Below are positions 49,283-58,472 of a DNA stretch of 64,000 nt, piece by piece. The notes under the pieces are model-generated. The model did no database searches and had not been told where the DNA came from. It was given only the letters and a program-made list of their open reading frames with translations. The stretch is from the NCBI GenBank assembly GCA_037446555.1, contig JBBIIK010000004.1, forward strand, positions 156,909 to 220,908, written 5' to 3'. The stretch comes from JANWVO01 sp037446555 (GTDB lineage Bacteria > Acidobacteriota > Terriglobia > Bryobacterales > Bryobacteraceae). The first letter of the stretch is position 1; each line of letters begins with the position of its first letter. The translations under genes were made by a program, and so were the position numbers.

Positions 49283-51727
49283 CTAGGTGCCCGGCCCTTT
49301 GCAAGCCCCTGCCAGCGAGCCGCGCAGGCGCGTAATTTCTTCCTCCGTCAGGGGCCGCCCGCCGAGAGTGACGTAGAACACGTCGATTGCCTTGTGGGCG
49401 CGCGTATCCACAAGGACCAGCCGGATGTCGCAGCCTGCCGCCGACAGCGCCGCCGCCAGATCATGCAACAGCCCGGGCCGGTCCTGCGCCACCACCTCCG
49501 CCACCGTCGCCTGTCCGGAAAGGTCCTCGGAAAATGTGATCGCGGGCGCCAACACGGCGGCTTGCCGTGGCGCGTGGCGCGGCGCCCGTCTGCGCAGAAG
49601 TTCCGCCGCCGAGACCCGGCCTGCGGCAGCGCGCTCGAGCGTGTCGCGCAGGCCCTCCTGTTCAGGCGGGTTCAACTCCAGTGTGCGGTGCCGATCTTCG
49701 AACCGGAACACGTCCACGGCAAGTCCGCCCGAATGAGTGTAGGCCTCGCACTGCACGATCTCCATTCCGAACGAGGACAGCGCCCCGGCGAGATCGGCAA
49801 ACAGCCGCGGATGATCGGTGGCCGCCACCCGGGCGGCCCATGCGCCTTCCTCGGGCGTGATGCGCGCCGCCGCCTTCCTCTGCCGTGCCTTCTCCGCCAG
49901 CTTTGCGTCCTGTTCGAAATCCTCCGGGCCGCGGCCCCAGCGGTACCGTGCCGGCAGCCCTTCCAGCAGCGCCCGCGCCGCCGGGCTCAAGCGTTCCAGC
50001 AGTTCCGCGCCGTTGTCGGCAGGCTCATCCAGCCCGCTCTCGATCCGCGCGTGCAGCGTCCGGTGCAGGCTCAGCAACTGCGCCGCGCGCCACGCCGTCA
50101 TGCGCCCGGCGCCCACGGCGCTCACATCGGCGTAGGTGAGCAACACGAGCATCCGCAGCCGGTCTGCGGTGCCGGCTTCCCTTGCCAGCCACCGCTGCGT
50201 CTCGGAAGAGGCGGTGTCGCGCGTCTGCATCGCCTCGCTCAGCAGCAGGTGTTTGCCGATCAGGAACAGTACCTCGGCCTGCTCCCGTGACGGGAAGCCC
50301 TCGCGCCGGAGGAAGCCGCGGGCGATGTCGAGCGACTCATCCGTATGATCCCGTCCGGAGCCCTTTCCGGTATCGTGCAGCAGCAGCGCCAGCCGCACCA
50401 GCCACTGGTCGCGTCCGCACTCCTCCCACAGTTCCGCCAGGAAGCGGCGCGGCGGGGCGGTTTCCGCGCGCAGATCCTCCAGCGCCTCCAACGCAACGTT
50501 GGTGTGTTCGTCGACGGTGAAGCGGTGATAGAAATCCGGCACCACCAGGTGATCGATGCGGTCCCACTCTGGCAGCGCCGCCGCCAGCCATCCAGAGGCG
50601 CGAATTGCGCGCACGGCCGCGGCCGCGTGCGGCTGGCTGAACAGCTCACGCCAGAAGGCTGCTCCTGCCGGGCTGCGGGCGCAGGACTCTCTCCACTTCG
50701 CCCGAACAGCCTCCAGCCGCGCCTCGGTCTCGCGCGCCGGCGGGACGCCGTGCCGCGCCACGTGCAGGAACAGGCGGTGCGGCAACGCCGGGTCGTGGTC
50801 CAGCTGGCCCGGATTCCTCAGAAACAGGCGGTCGCGGGAAACCGTGAACTCCGCCGTCGAGAACCGCCTCCGGCGGTCGAACCACGCCGACAGCCGCCCT
50901 CGCTCCTGCGCTTCGAACTCCTCCACCGCCTTCTCGGACGTCCGCACCACCGCGCCGGCGTTGCGGTACCAAGCCCGCATGAAGGCGGCCGGATCGAATG
51001 ACTGCAGAAGCCCCGCGCGCGCCGCAGCCTCCTGCGCATCGAAATCCAGTACGTTATTGTCACGCCCGTGGGCCTGGTGCAGGAAGATGCGCACCTCGGC
51101 CACGCACTCGAACAACGCCGCGTTTTCCGCCGCCGGACGCTGGCCGCACAGGCGCTCCAGCCACTCTCGCGCTTGCAGATCGCGCAGGCCTCCCGGCCCT
51201 TCTTTGACGTCGGGCTCCAGGTGGAAGATGGTGCGTTGGAACCTTGCGTGGCGCGCGCGAAAGCTGGCACAGAGCGCGTGCGCCAATTCTGGTCCGCGCG
51301 CCTGGAGAAAGCGCCGCCAGCGCGACTCGAACTCCTCGTGCAGCGCCGGGTCTCCAGCCAGCAGCCGGTGGTCCAGGAGCGAGAACGCCAGCTCGGTGTT
51401 GCCCGGCTGGATCGTACAGCATTCAGCCGGCGTGCGTACCGAGTGCGACGCGCGCAACCCCGCGTCCCACAGCTTGCGCAGAAACTCGCCCGTGCGGTCG
51501 CGCTCCCGCGGCGTGGAAAACGACCGCGCCGAGAGGATCAGCAGGTCGACGTCCGAGCAGGGAAACAGCCGGCCGCGTCCGTAGCCCCCGGCGGCCAGCA
51601 GGGCCACGCCGGGGGCGTCCAGATGGAGGACGAACGCCTCCCGCGCCAGCGCGTCCACGCTCCGCGTGCGGCGCTCGAGCAGGGCGCTGGCGCCGGAATC
51701 AGAGGGCGTCGGCGCCGCGGTCGTCAT
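49283..51727 (-). CDS. glnD: PII uridylyltransferase / uridylyl-removing enzyme
   Basis: The 814-residue GlnD senses glutamine and modifies PII. Visible domains: nucleotidyltransferase GGYGRGRLFPCSDVDLLIL (47-65), the helical middle, the HD phosphohydrolase with LALLLHDTGKGSGRDHTDES, and two C-terminal ACT domains (ARVAATDHPRLFADLAGALSSFGM; VAEVVAQDRPGLLHDLAAALSAAGCDI). It is somewhat shorter than the 890-residue E. coli enzyme but complete. Its start overlaps the glnK-type PII gene by 29 bases, so the modifying enzyme and its substrate are co-expressed with the ammonium channel. Confidence 0.95.
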   Translation of the reverse strand: MTTAAPTPSDSGASALLERRTRSVDALAREAFVLHLDAPGVALLAAGGYGRGRLFPCSDVDLLILSARSFSTPRERDRTGEFLRKLWDAGLRASHSVRTPAECCTIQPGNTELAFSLLDHRLLAGDPALHEEFESRWRRFLQARGPELAHALCASFRARHARFQRTIFHLEPDVKEGPGGLRDLQAREWLERLCGQRPAAENAALFECVAEVRIFLHQAHGRDNNVLDFDAQEAAARAGLLQSFDPAAFMRAWYRNAGAVVRTSEKAVEEFEAQERGRLSAWFDRRRRFSTAEFTVSRDRLFLRNPGQLDHDPALPHRLFLHVARHGVPPARETEARLEAVRAKWRESCARSPAGAAFWRELFSQPHAAAAVRAIRASGWLAAALPEWDRIDHLVVPDFYHRFTVDEHTNVALEALEDLRAETAPPRRFLAELWEECGRDQWLVRLALLLHDTGKGSGRDHTDESLDIARGFLRREGFPSREQAEVLFLIGKHLLLSEAMQTRDTASSETQRWLAREAGTADRLRMLVLLTYADVSAVGAGRMTAWRAAQLLSLHRTLHARIESGLDEPADNGAELLERLSPAARALLEGLPARYRWGRGPEDFEQDAKLAEKARQRKAAARITPEEGAWAARVAATDHPRLFADLAGALSSFGMEIVQCEAYTHSGGLAVDVFRFEDRHRTLELNPPEQEGLRDTLERAAAGRVSAAELLRRRAPRHAPRQAAVLAPAITFSEDLSGQATVAEVVAQDRPGLLHDLAAALSAAGCDIRLVLVDTRAHKAIDVFYVTLGGRPLTEEEITRLRGSLAGACKGPGT

Positions 51728-52037
51728 TGCGGATTCGCACGGCCTCCTCCACGGCCATTACGAAAATCTTGCCGTCGCCGATCTTGCCGGTGCGCGCGGC
51801 GCCGGCGATTGTCGACACGATCTCCTCCACGCGCTCGGCGCGGCAGAAGATTTCGATCTTCGCCTTCGGCAGCAGGTCCACCTGGTACTCGTGGCCGCGG
51901 TAGACCTCCTTGTGTCCTTTCTGGCGTCCGTGTCCGCGCACTTCCGTAATGGTCATGCCGTCGACGCCGATCTGCTTCAGGGCTTCCTTCACATCCTCAA
52001 GCTTGAAGGGCTGGATAATGGCTTCGATTTTCTTCAC
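51699..52037 (-). CDS. glnK: PII nitrogen-regulatory protein
   Basis: The 112-residue PII protein begins MKKIEAIIQPFKLEDVKEAL and carries the T-loop with the uridylylation tyrosine (EVYRGHEYQVD, Y51), the Walker-like VRGHGRQKGH and C-terminal GKIGDGKIFVMAVEEAVRIR that bind ATP/ADP and 2-oxoglutarate. Placed 15 bases after amtB, it is likely the GlnK type that docks on the ammonium channel. glnD follows with a 29-base overlap. Confidence 0.96.
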   Translation of the reverse strand: MKKIEAIIQPFKLEDVKEALKQIGVDGMTITEVRGHGRQKGHKEVYRGHEYQVDLLPKAKIEIFCRAERVEEIVSTIAGAARTGKIGDGKIFVMAVEEAVRIRNDDRGADAL

Positions 52038-52052
52038 GGCAGTACCTCCCTC

Positions 52053-53423
52053 TTACGCCTCGAAACTGTAGCCTTCCTCGCCGTGCATCGAAAGATCGAG
52101 CCCGTCGGTTTCATGCTCCGGCGCAGCGCGGAGTCCAACCGTCCAGTCGGCCAACTTCAGGCAGAGGAAGCTGCCCGCGGCCGCCAGCACGATGGAGACC
52201 AGCGCCCCCAGCCCCTGGTTCAGGATCTGCATGGCGTTGCCATCCACCAGCCCCAGCGGCGCGGGATTGCCGGCCCCGTCCTTCAAAGCGTCGTTCACAG
52301 CATTGGTGGCGAACACGCCCGTCAGCAGGGCGCCCAGCGTGCCCCCCGCTCCGTGCACGCCGAAAGCGTCCAGCGAATCGTCATAGCCGAGCTTCATCTT
52401 GACCACGGCCACCATGAGGTAGCAGAACAGCCCCGCCAGCAGCCCGATCAGCAGCGCCGGCATCGGCAGCACGAAGCCCGAGGCAGGCGTGATGGCCACC
52501 AGCCCTGCCACGCAGCCGGAGATGCCGCCCAGCACGGAAGGCTTGCCCGTACGCATCCATTCGGCTGCCAGCCAGCCCGCGGCGCCGCCCGCGGCGCCGA
52601 AATGGGTGGCGACGAACGCCGAGGCCGCCAAGGGTCCTGCTCCGAGAGCGGAACCGGCATTGAACCCGAACCACCCAAACCATAGCAGGCACGCCCCGGC
52701 GAAGCTCAGCACCAGCGAGTGCGGCCGCATCGGCTCCTGCAGGTACCCTGTGCGCGGTCGAAGATACAGGGCCGCCGCCAGCGCCGAAACGCCCGAAGTG
52801 ATATGGACCACGGTGCCTCCGGCGAAGTCGAAGCACGGGATCAGCCCGCCGGAAAACGCGTTGAACAGCCCGCCTTTGCCCCACACCATGTGGGCCATCG
52901 GGAAGTAGACGAGGAACAGCCACAGCGTCGTGTAGACCACCATTCCGGAGAACCTGATCCGCTCCGCGTAAGCGCCAGAGATCAGCGCCGGCGTGATGAT
53001 GGCGAACATCATCTGAAAGGCCATGAAGGTGAGGTGCGGCAGCGTCGCCGCGTAATCCGCGTTGGGCTCCATGCCGACGCCGTGCAGGAACAGGTACTGG
53101 AAGCCGCCCACCACGGCGTTGCCTTCGCCGAAGGCGAGGCTGTAACCGGCCACCGCCCACACCACGCTGGCCAGCGCCATGAGAATGAAGCTGTGCATCA
53201 TCGTGCCGAGCACGTTCTTGCGCCGAACCAGCCCTCCATAGAACAGCGCCAGCCCGGGGCCGGTCATCAGCAGCACCAGGGCGCAGCTGGCCAGCATCCA
53301 GGCGTTGTCGGCCGCCATCTGCGCCGACGCGGCCGCCGTCTCCACTGTCTTCAGGGCTTCGTTGACATCCGCCGGGGCTGCAACAGCCGCGGCCGTGAAG
53401 AGAAAGATGGGTAGATACTTCAT
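52053..53423 (-). CDS. amtB: Ammonium transporter AmtB
   Basis: The 456-residue channel begins with a signal peptide-like segment (MKYLPIFLFTAAAVAAPAD), then a predicted eleven-helix core: NAWMLASCALVLLMTGPGLALFYGGLVRRKNVL, WAVAGYSLAFG, FQMMFAIITPALISGAYAERIRF, LVYFPMAHMVWG, GGTVVHITSGVSALAAAL, SLVLSFAGACLLWFGWFGFNAGSA and DSLDAFGVHGAGGTLGALLTG, with conserved histidines of the pore (VVHITSG, FGVHGAGG). The C-terminus is the GlnK docking site. It heads the amtB-glnK-glnD set. The region before the ATG has TGGCAC but no matching -12 element. Confidence 0.95.
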   Translation of the reverse strand: MKYLPIFLFTAAAVAAPADVNEALKTVETAAASAQMAADNAWMLASCALVLLMTGPGLALFYGGLVRRKNVLGTMMHSFILMALASVVWAVAGYSLAFGEGNAVVGGFQYLFLHGVGMEPNADYAATLPHLTFMAFQMMFAIITPALISGAYAERIRFSGMVVYTTLWLFLVYFPMAHMVWGKGGLFNAFSGGLIPCFDFAGGTVVHITSGVSALAAALYLRPRTGYLQEPMRPHSLVLSFAGACLLWFGWFGFNAGSALGAGPLAASAFVATHFGAAGGAAGWLAAEWMRTGKPSVLGGISGCVAGLVAITPASGFVLPMPALLIGLLAGLFCYLMVAVVKMKLGYDDSLDAFGVHGAGGTLGALLTGVFATNAVNDALKDGAGNPAPLGLVDGNAMQILNQGLGALVSIVLAAAGSFLCLKLADWTVGLRAAPEHETDGLDLSMHGEEGYSFEA

Positions 53424-53853
53424 CGCCGTTTGCTTCGATCCTGTCTCTGTGATTTCTCGACTTCCCGCGCCTCGCCGCCGCCGTGCGCCCCCGGAGGGGC
53501 AGCCGTGCCACTGAGGCGCACCAGCGCCCTGCGCCGCAGGCACGCGCCTGCACCATGGATCAGGACACCGGCCGGATTCGGAATGCAGACTGCCGGACTG
53601 GGGCGAGGAGCGCCGCCCGGCTTCAACCCAGAAATGCAGAGCGGCTGCGGCGGGCCCGACGCGGCCCGCTTATGCCGATGCTAAAACGCACGGAGGCCGG
53701 AAATCCAACAGATAATTCTTCTGAAGCTCAGTTGAAAAATGTATCGGGGGCGGCAGGCGCACGCCTTCGATACACTGGTAGGGCGAGCCGCGGCGGCCGC
53801 GGCGCCGCATGCTCCGCCCAATCGTCCAGCGCGGAGCGCATTCGTCACGCGCA
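53424..53853. other. Intergenic region between amtB and the antiporter gene
   Basis: These 430 bases between divergent genes hold no reading frame with protein-like sequence that I can support. A seven-base stem with a six-base loop (GCGGGCC and GGCCCGC, 53650-53669) and a GTGCCA (53505-53510, TGGCAC on the minus strand) are the only structured items. The promoters of both flanking genes must lie here. Confidence 0.5.
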
Positions 53854-55098
53854 ATGATGACGCTCTTCTCACAGCCCGTGCCCGCTTTCCTTGCAGCCGC
53901 AGGCGACGTCGACAGGCTCCCCTTGCAACTCCTGATCGTCTTCGGCGCTGCCAAGCTTCTGGCGGAGGTTGCCCAGCGGCTGCGCATGCCGGGCATCGTC
54001 GGTGGTCTGGTGGCGGGCATCGTCATTGGCCCGTCGGGCTTCGGCTGGATCCAGTACGACGAGCTGCTGCATGCGATGGCCGAACTCGGCGTGATGTTCC
54101 TGCTGTTCCAGGTCGGGCTGGAGGTGAAGGCTACCGAACTGCTGCGCGTGGGCAAGGTGGCGCTCCTGACTGCCGTCCTGGGGGTCGTTCTGCCTTTCGC
54201 CGCGGGCTGGGCCATCATGATGGCTGCCGGGCATCCGCAAATCGAATCCATCTTCATAGGAGCGGCCATGGTGGCTACCAGCGTGGGCATTACCGCGCAA
54301 GTGCTGGCCTCGAAGGGCGTGCTCAGCCACCGCACCGCGCAGGTGATTCTGGCCGCGGCGGTCATTGACGACGTGCTGGGCCTGCTCGTGCTGGCCGTGG
54401 TGTCCTCCATGGCGCGCGCGGGCGGGCTGGACTGGGCCGGACTGGCCACCTCCACCGCCGTTTCCATCCTGTTCGTTGTGGCCGTCGCCAAGTACGGCTC
54501 GCGCACTGCCGGCCTTGTGGTCCCCAAGCTGACGCAGAGCTTGCGCGTGGAAGAGGCCGAATTCGCTGTGGCCGTGACGTTCCTCTTCCTGATGGCGTTG
54601 CTGGCCACCTACTCGGGCGTGGCGGCCATCATCGGCGCGTTCTTGGCCGGCATGGCTCTCGCCGAGACCGCCTCTCACCATCTGCACACTCTCGTGCGCG
54701 GCGCGGGCGAACTGATGGTGCCTTTCTTCCTGGCCTCCATCGGCCTGCAGATGGACATGAGCGTGTTCCGCAGCGGCGCCACGGTCGTGCTGGCGCTGGT
54801 GATCCTGGCCGCCGCCGTGGCCTCCAAGTGGATCGGCTGCGGCCTGGGCGCGGCGGCGCTCGGCTGGAAGGACGCTTCGCGCGTGGGCGCCGGCATGTCG
54901 CCGCGCGGAGAGGTGGGAATGGTGGTGGCGCAGGTGGGGCTGAAGGCGGGCGCCATCTCGCAGCCGGTCTACGGCGTGGCTGTGTTCATGGCCGTCATGA
55001 CCACGATCCTCGCGCCGCCGGTGCTCAACTGGCTCTACCGCGGCGTGTCCCCGGCGCAGCCGCCGCAAGAGGCGACCCCGCGCGTCGAACTCGGCTGA
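53854..55098 (+). CDS. Monovalent cation:proton antiporter (CPA2/KefB family)
   Basis: The 414-residue, roughly 12-helix protein has the CPA2 pattern: LLIVFGAAKLLAEVAQRLRMPGIVGGLVAGIVIGPSGFG, ELGVMFLLFQVGLEVKATELL, ESIFIGAAMVATSVGITAQVL, the paired acidic residues of the ion site in VIDDVLGLLVLAV, and GMSPRGEVGMVVAQVGL. Exchange of Na+ or K+ against protons across the inner membrane is expected. There is no RCK/TrkA regulatory domain at the end. ATG at 53854 is used; 53857 is an alternative. Confidence 0.9.
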   Translation: MMTLFSQPVPAFLAAAGDVDRLPLQLLIVFGAAKLLAEVAQRLRMPGIVGGLVAGIVIGPSGFGWIQYDELLHAMAELGVMFLLFQVGLEVKATELLRVGKVALLTAVLGVVLPFAAGWAIMMAAGHPQIESIFIGAAMVATSVGITAQVLASKGVLSHRTAQVILAAAVIDDVLGLLVLAVVSSMARAGGLDWAGLATSTAVSILFVVAVAKYGSRTAGLVVPKLTQSLRVEEAEFAVAVTFLFLMALLATYSGVAAIIGAFLAGMALAETASHHLHTLVRGAGELMVPFFLASIGLQMDMSVFRSGATVVLALVILAAAVASKWIGCGLGAAALGWKDASRVGAGMSPRGEVGMVVAQVGLKAGAISQPVYGVAVFMAVMTTILAPPVLNWLYRGVSPAQPPQEATPRVELG

Positions 55099-55107
55099 GC
55101 GCGGCCC

Positions 55108-56211
55108 TCAGGCGGGCACAATCACGGCCGCGCACGGCTGCGGCCCTACTGGGATCATCGTCAGCAGCGGCGCCGTCTTGCGCCTCCGCGTGTCCACGGG
55201 AATCGCAGGAATCCGGATCACCGCCATGTCCCCGGACGCGCGGTTCAGCACCAGCGCGAACTCCTGGTCTGGCGTTATGTAGATGGAACCCGGCTCGGCT
55301 CCTACTCCGGTCACCGACACCACGCGCTGCTCGGCGATGCTGAACGTCGTCACCGAACCCGCCTGAGGGTTGGAGACAAACAGCAGGGGCGGCGAAGCGC
55401 TTGCCGCCATCTCGCCGGGCTTGCGCCCGCTCAGCGACGTCTGCGCGATCTCGCTTCGGTAGGGATAGGCGATCACCACTGCGTCGCTGCCCTCTCCAGT
55501 GATAAACAGCTGGCCGCCATCGGCGCTGAAGCAGAACCGTTCCGGCATCACTGCCAGAGGCAGCTGCACCAGGACGTCGCGCGTCTGCGCCTCCAGCAGG
55601 ATCAGCTGCCGCCGGTCCAGCCCTGCCACAATGGCCACCCGCCCGTCCGAGCGGAAACGCACCAGCCCCGGGCGGTCTTCGATCAGGCGGGGCGGCAGCA
55701 CCAGACCGGTTTCCAGATGCGCGAACACCACCTCCCCGCGTGCAAGCGCGATACAGGCACGTGGCTGCGGGTCCGCCACATCGAAGCTCACGGGCGTCCC
55801 AGGCAGCACGATGGACGCGCGCATTCGCAGCGGCTGAAGATCCACCGGCAGCAGGCGCGGCGGGTCCGCCATCAGGCACCACAGCCGACCGTGCTTGAGC
55901 ACCGCCGTCTGCGGCGCGCCGGGCAGCCGCAGCAGCGATCGCGGGCGCGGCTCGGCGCCCTCGAACACCATGAGCGCGCGCGCCTGCGGACACAGCGCGT
56001 ACGCCAGTCCGCGGTGCGCCATCACGGTGGATGCCGGTGACGGCAGCGGCAGCGAACGCTCGTAGGCGAACCGCGCCAGGTCCACCACGCCGAGCACGGC
56101 TTCACCCGCGGAGGCCACATACAGCCGGCCCGGAAAGCCGCCCTTCGCCCCTCGCCGGCACGCCGCGGCAAAAGCGGGCAGCGCCGCTGAAAACGCCCTC
56201 CTCGAGATCAC
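55108..56211 (-). CDS. Exported YVTN-type beta-propeller protein
   Basis: The 367-residue protein starts GTG with a Tat-like leader (VISRRAFSAALPAFAAACRRGAKGG) and continues as repeated propeller blades: GRLYVASAGEAVLGVVDLARF, PERFCFSADGGQLFITGEGSDAVVIAYPYRS, PPLLFVSNPQAGSVTTFSIAEQRVV and PGSIYITPDQEFALVLNRASGDMAVIRIP, the YVTN/40-residue pattern. Such proteins bind ligands or act as scaffolds; no enzyme motif is seen. GTG at 56211 overlaps the preceding zinc-ribbon gene stop (GTGA). Confidence 0.82.
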   Translation of the reverse strand: MISRRAFSAALPAFAAACRRGAKGGFPGRLYVASAGEAVLGVVDLARFAYERSLPLPSPASTVMAHRGLAYALCPQARALMVFEGAEPRPRSLLRLPGAPQTAVLKHGRLWCLMADPPRLLPVDLQPLRMRASIVLPGTPVSFDVADPQPRACIALARGEVVFAHLETGLVLPPRLIEDRPGLVRFRSDGRVAIVAGLDRRQLILLEAQTRDVLVQLPLAVMPERFCFSADGGQLFITGEGSDAVVIAYPYRSEIAQTSLSGRKPGEMAASASPPLLFVSNPQAGSVTTFSIAEQRVVSVTGVGAEPGSIYITPDQEFALVLNRASGDMAVIRIPAIPVDTRRRKTAPLLTMIPVGPQPCAAVIVPA

Positions 56212-56519
56212 AGGAACGCCGTCGTCTTGATGCCGGAGACCTCGATCGTCCGCCCGCAGCGCGGGTTCCGGCACCTCACCTTGTCGTCCAGCAGAACCAT
56301 ATAGCTCTGCGCCTTGGCGAACTTCGCCCGGTCGCGCTCGTCCGCGCCCGCCGGCAGGCGGTCCTTCTTCCGGCGCACCAGCCATTGCAGCTCGTATTCC
56401 TCCACGGTGCGGCAAAACGGGCAGTTCAGCCGCGCCTTCTTCACCGTCTTCGACTCGGTGTAGAACTGCCGTTCGTCCACGACCCTCCATCTTGGCACAA
56501 TCGCGGACGTCCGGCGCAT
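56208..56519 (-). CDS. Small zinc-ribbon protein
   Basis: The protein (103 residues from ATG 56519, or 90 from GTG 56480) has two cysteine pairs, LNCPFCRT and VRCRNPRCGRT, spaced like a zinc ribbon, with a charged helix between (VRRKKDRLPAGADERDRAKFAKAQ). The role is unknown; zinc ribbons often bind nucleic acid or partner proteins. GGAGGG sits just before the GTG at 56480 but too close for comfort, so the start is uncertain. It is coupled to the propeller gene. Confidence 0.62.
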   Translation of the reverse strand: MRRTSAIVPRWRVVDERQFYTESKTVKKARLNCPFCRTVEEYELQWLVRRKKDRLPAGADERDRAKFAKAQSYMVLLDDKVRCRNPRCGRTIEVSGIKTTAFL

Positions 56520-56536
56520 CACGCGATAATGAAAGC

Positions 56537-57349
56537 GTGTTGGCCGCTGCCATCGCACTTTCCGCAGCGCTACTGTCCTGGAAAGCGGAGATCGAATCCA
56601 AAGGGGTCGCCGTGGTCGTCGCCGTGGCGGAGAAAGAGGAAGCGAGCGGGCGGTTTTCGGTGCCTCCGGACACGCCGCGCCGCGAGTTTCTCGAGCCGTG
56701 GCTCGCCAGCCCGGATTTCGCCGGACAGTTTGCGCTGATGCAGGCCACCATGGTCTATCAGCGCGCCCCCGGCGGCGACGTGGCCTTCGTGCTGCTCAAC
56801 GGCGCGTGGCGCTCCTCGTGGGAGGGCCACGAAGAAGCTATGCTGGCGCACGAGTTCGGCCATGTGTGGCTGAAGGCTGAAAAGTTCCCTTCGCCTGTCT
56901 TCGTCCCTGGTCCCCACGCCTGCATCGCCATTCACACCGGCGACATCGCGCAGCACGTTCTGATCCGCAAGGAGATGGAAAGGCGAGGCATCGATTACCG
57001 CAGGCAGTGGCTGGGAGGTCTGGAACGCGCCATCTCTCTGATGGAAACCGCTGCGCCTCCCCCCGAAGACGACCGCTGCGCCCGTGCCCGGCTGGCCGCA
57101 GAATGGGTGGACGTCAAGCTGGGTCTCGAACCCGGCGCCTGGCCGGCCCAGCCCCGCTATGAGGCTGCCGCGCGCCGCTACATGCCCGAAGTCGTCTCCA
57201 CCGTCGAGCGCATCGCCGGGTATGTCCGCTCCCATGACATGAACGACCGCACCCGGCACCGCGAGGCCCTTGTGGCCGTCTTCGAAATGCTCAAGGACCT
57301 TGTCTACTTCCGGGCGAAGGAATACCGCGCCTATGGTACGCTCAAGTAG
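56537..57349 (+). CDS. Predicted exported HEFGH-type metallopeptidase-like protein
   Basis: A 270-residue protein with GTG start, a hydrophobic leader (VLAAAIALSAALLSW), and the zincin motif LAHEFGHVW near residue 112, the HExxH helix of metallopeptidases. A downstream third ligand is not certain; a glutamate-rich helix (DIAQHVLIRKEMERRGIDYRRQW) follows. It may cleave or only bind metal. It lies 69 bases before mreB on the same strand, so it could be co-transcribed with the rod-shape operon, though the link is unproven. Confidence 0.72.
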   Translation: MLAAAIALSAALLSWKAEIESKGVAVVVAVAEKEEASGRFSVPPDTPRREFLEPWLASPDFAGQFALMQATMVYQRAPGGDVAFVLLNGAWRSSWEGHEEAMLAHEFGHVWLKAEKFPSPVFVPGPHACIAIHTGDIAQHVLIRKEMERRGIDYRRQWLGGLERAISLMETAAPPPEDDRCARARLAAEWVDVKLGLEPGAWPAQPRYEAAARRYMPEVVSTVERIAGYVRSHDMNDRTRHREALVAVFEMLKDLVYFRAKEYRAYGTLK

Positions 57350-57418
57350 AAACCGGGGGCCGTGCCCCGTCCCCCGGCGCCAGAGCGGCTCTGGCCGCGC
57401 GGGCTTCGTTTCTTCCCC

Positions 57419-58444
57419 ATGAACATCCGGTCTTTATTCAGTCTTTTCTCTTCGGATCTTGCCATCGACCTGGGCACGGCCAATACGCTGGTCTTCGCCA
57501 AAGGCAAAGGCATTGTCGTCAACGAGCCCTCCATCGTGGCCATCAACAAGGTAACCGGCGAAGTGGAAGCCGTCGGCAAGGAGGCCAAAGAGATGCTGGG
57601 CCGCACGCCCGGCAACATCGTCGCCATCCGCCCCATGAAGGACGGCGTCATCGCCGACTTCAAGGTCACCGAGCGGATGCTGAATTACTTCATCCAGAAG
57701 GCTCACGGCCGGAAGATGCTGGTGCATCCGCGCATTGTGATCGGCGTGCCCAGCGAAATCACGCAGGTGGAAAAGCGCGCCGTCATCGACTCGGCCTACC
57801 GTGCCAAGGCGAGCGAAGTGCATCTGGTGGAGCAGGCCATGGTCGCCGCCATCGGTGCCGGGCTGCCGATCACCGAGCCTTCCGGCAACATGGTGGTCGA
57901 CATCGGTGGCGGCACCACCGACGTCGCCGTCATCTCGCTCAGCGGCATTGTCTACTCGCGCTCGGTGCGCGTTGCCGGCAACGAGATGGACGACGCCATC
58001 ATGCAGTACCTCAAGAAGAAGTACAACCTCCTGGTGGGCGAGCGCACTGCCGAGCAGATCAAGATGCAGATCGGCAGCGCCTATCCGCTGGACAAGCCGC
58101 TCACCATGGAGATCAAGGGGCGGAACCTCATCGAGGGCGTGCCGCGCACCATCGTCGTCAATGACGAGGAGATCCGCGAGGCTCTATCCGAATGTGTGGC
58201 CACTATCATGAACGCCATCCGCGTGGCGCTGGAGCGCACGCCGCCGGAGCTGAGCGCCGACATCAGCGACCGCGGCATCGTCCTCACCGGCGGCGGCGCC
58301 CTGCTGAAGAACCTCGACAAGCGCATCCGCGAGGAAACGGGGCTGCCCGTGTCGATCGCCGAGGACCCTCTCGCCAGCGTCGTGCTCGGCACCGGCCGCA
58401 TGCTCACTGACTTCAAACTGCTGCGGCGCATCGCCATCGAGTAG
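57419..58444 (+). CDS. mreB: Rod shape-determining actin homologue MreB
   Basis: The 341-residue actin-like ATPase forms membrane-bound filaments that steer the elongation machinery. Seen are SSDLAIDLGTANTLVF (phosphate 1), VVDIGGGTTDVAVISL (phosphate 2), GIVLTGGGALLKNLD (adenosine) and an amphipathic N-terminus (MNIRSLFSLFS). Length is standard. It begins a co-directional run mreB-mreC-mreD-mrdA-rodA. Confidence 0.97.
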   Translation: MNIRSLFSLFSSDLAIDLGTANTLVFAKGKGIVVNEPSIVAINKVTGEVEAVGKEAKEMLGRTPGNIVAIRPMKDGVIADFKVTERMLNYFIQKAHGRKMLVHPRIVIGVPSEITQVEKRAVIDSAYRAKASEVHLVEQAMVAAIGAGLPITEPSGNMVVDIGGGTTDVAVISLSGIVYSRSVRVAGNEMDDAIMQYLKKKYNLLVGERTAEQIKMQIGSAYPLDKPLTMEIKGRNLIEGVPRTIVVNDEEIREALSECVATIMNAIRVALERTPPELSADISDRGIVLTGGGALLKNLDKRIREETGLPVSIAEDPLASVVLGTGRMLTDFKLLRRIAIE

Positions 58445-58472
58445 TGCGCCGCCGCCGAGGCTGCCAGGGCCT

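Noticed and set aside
53505..53510. TGGCAC (minus strand) as a sigma-54 promoter for amtB
   Set aside because: The -12 TTGC element is absent at the required spacing, so only half of the site is present.
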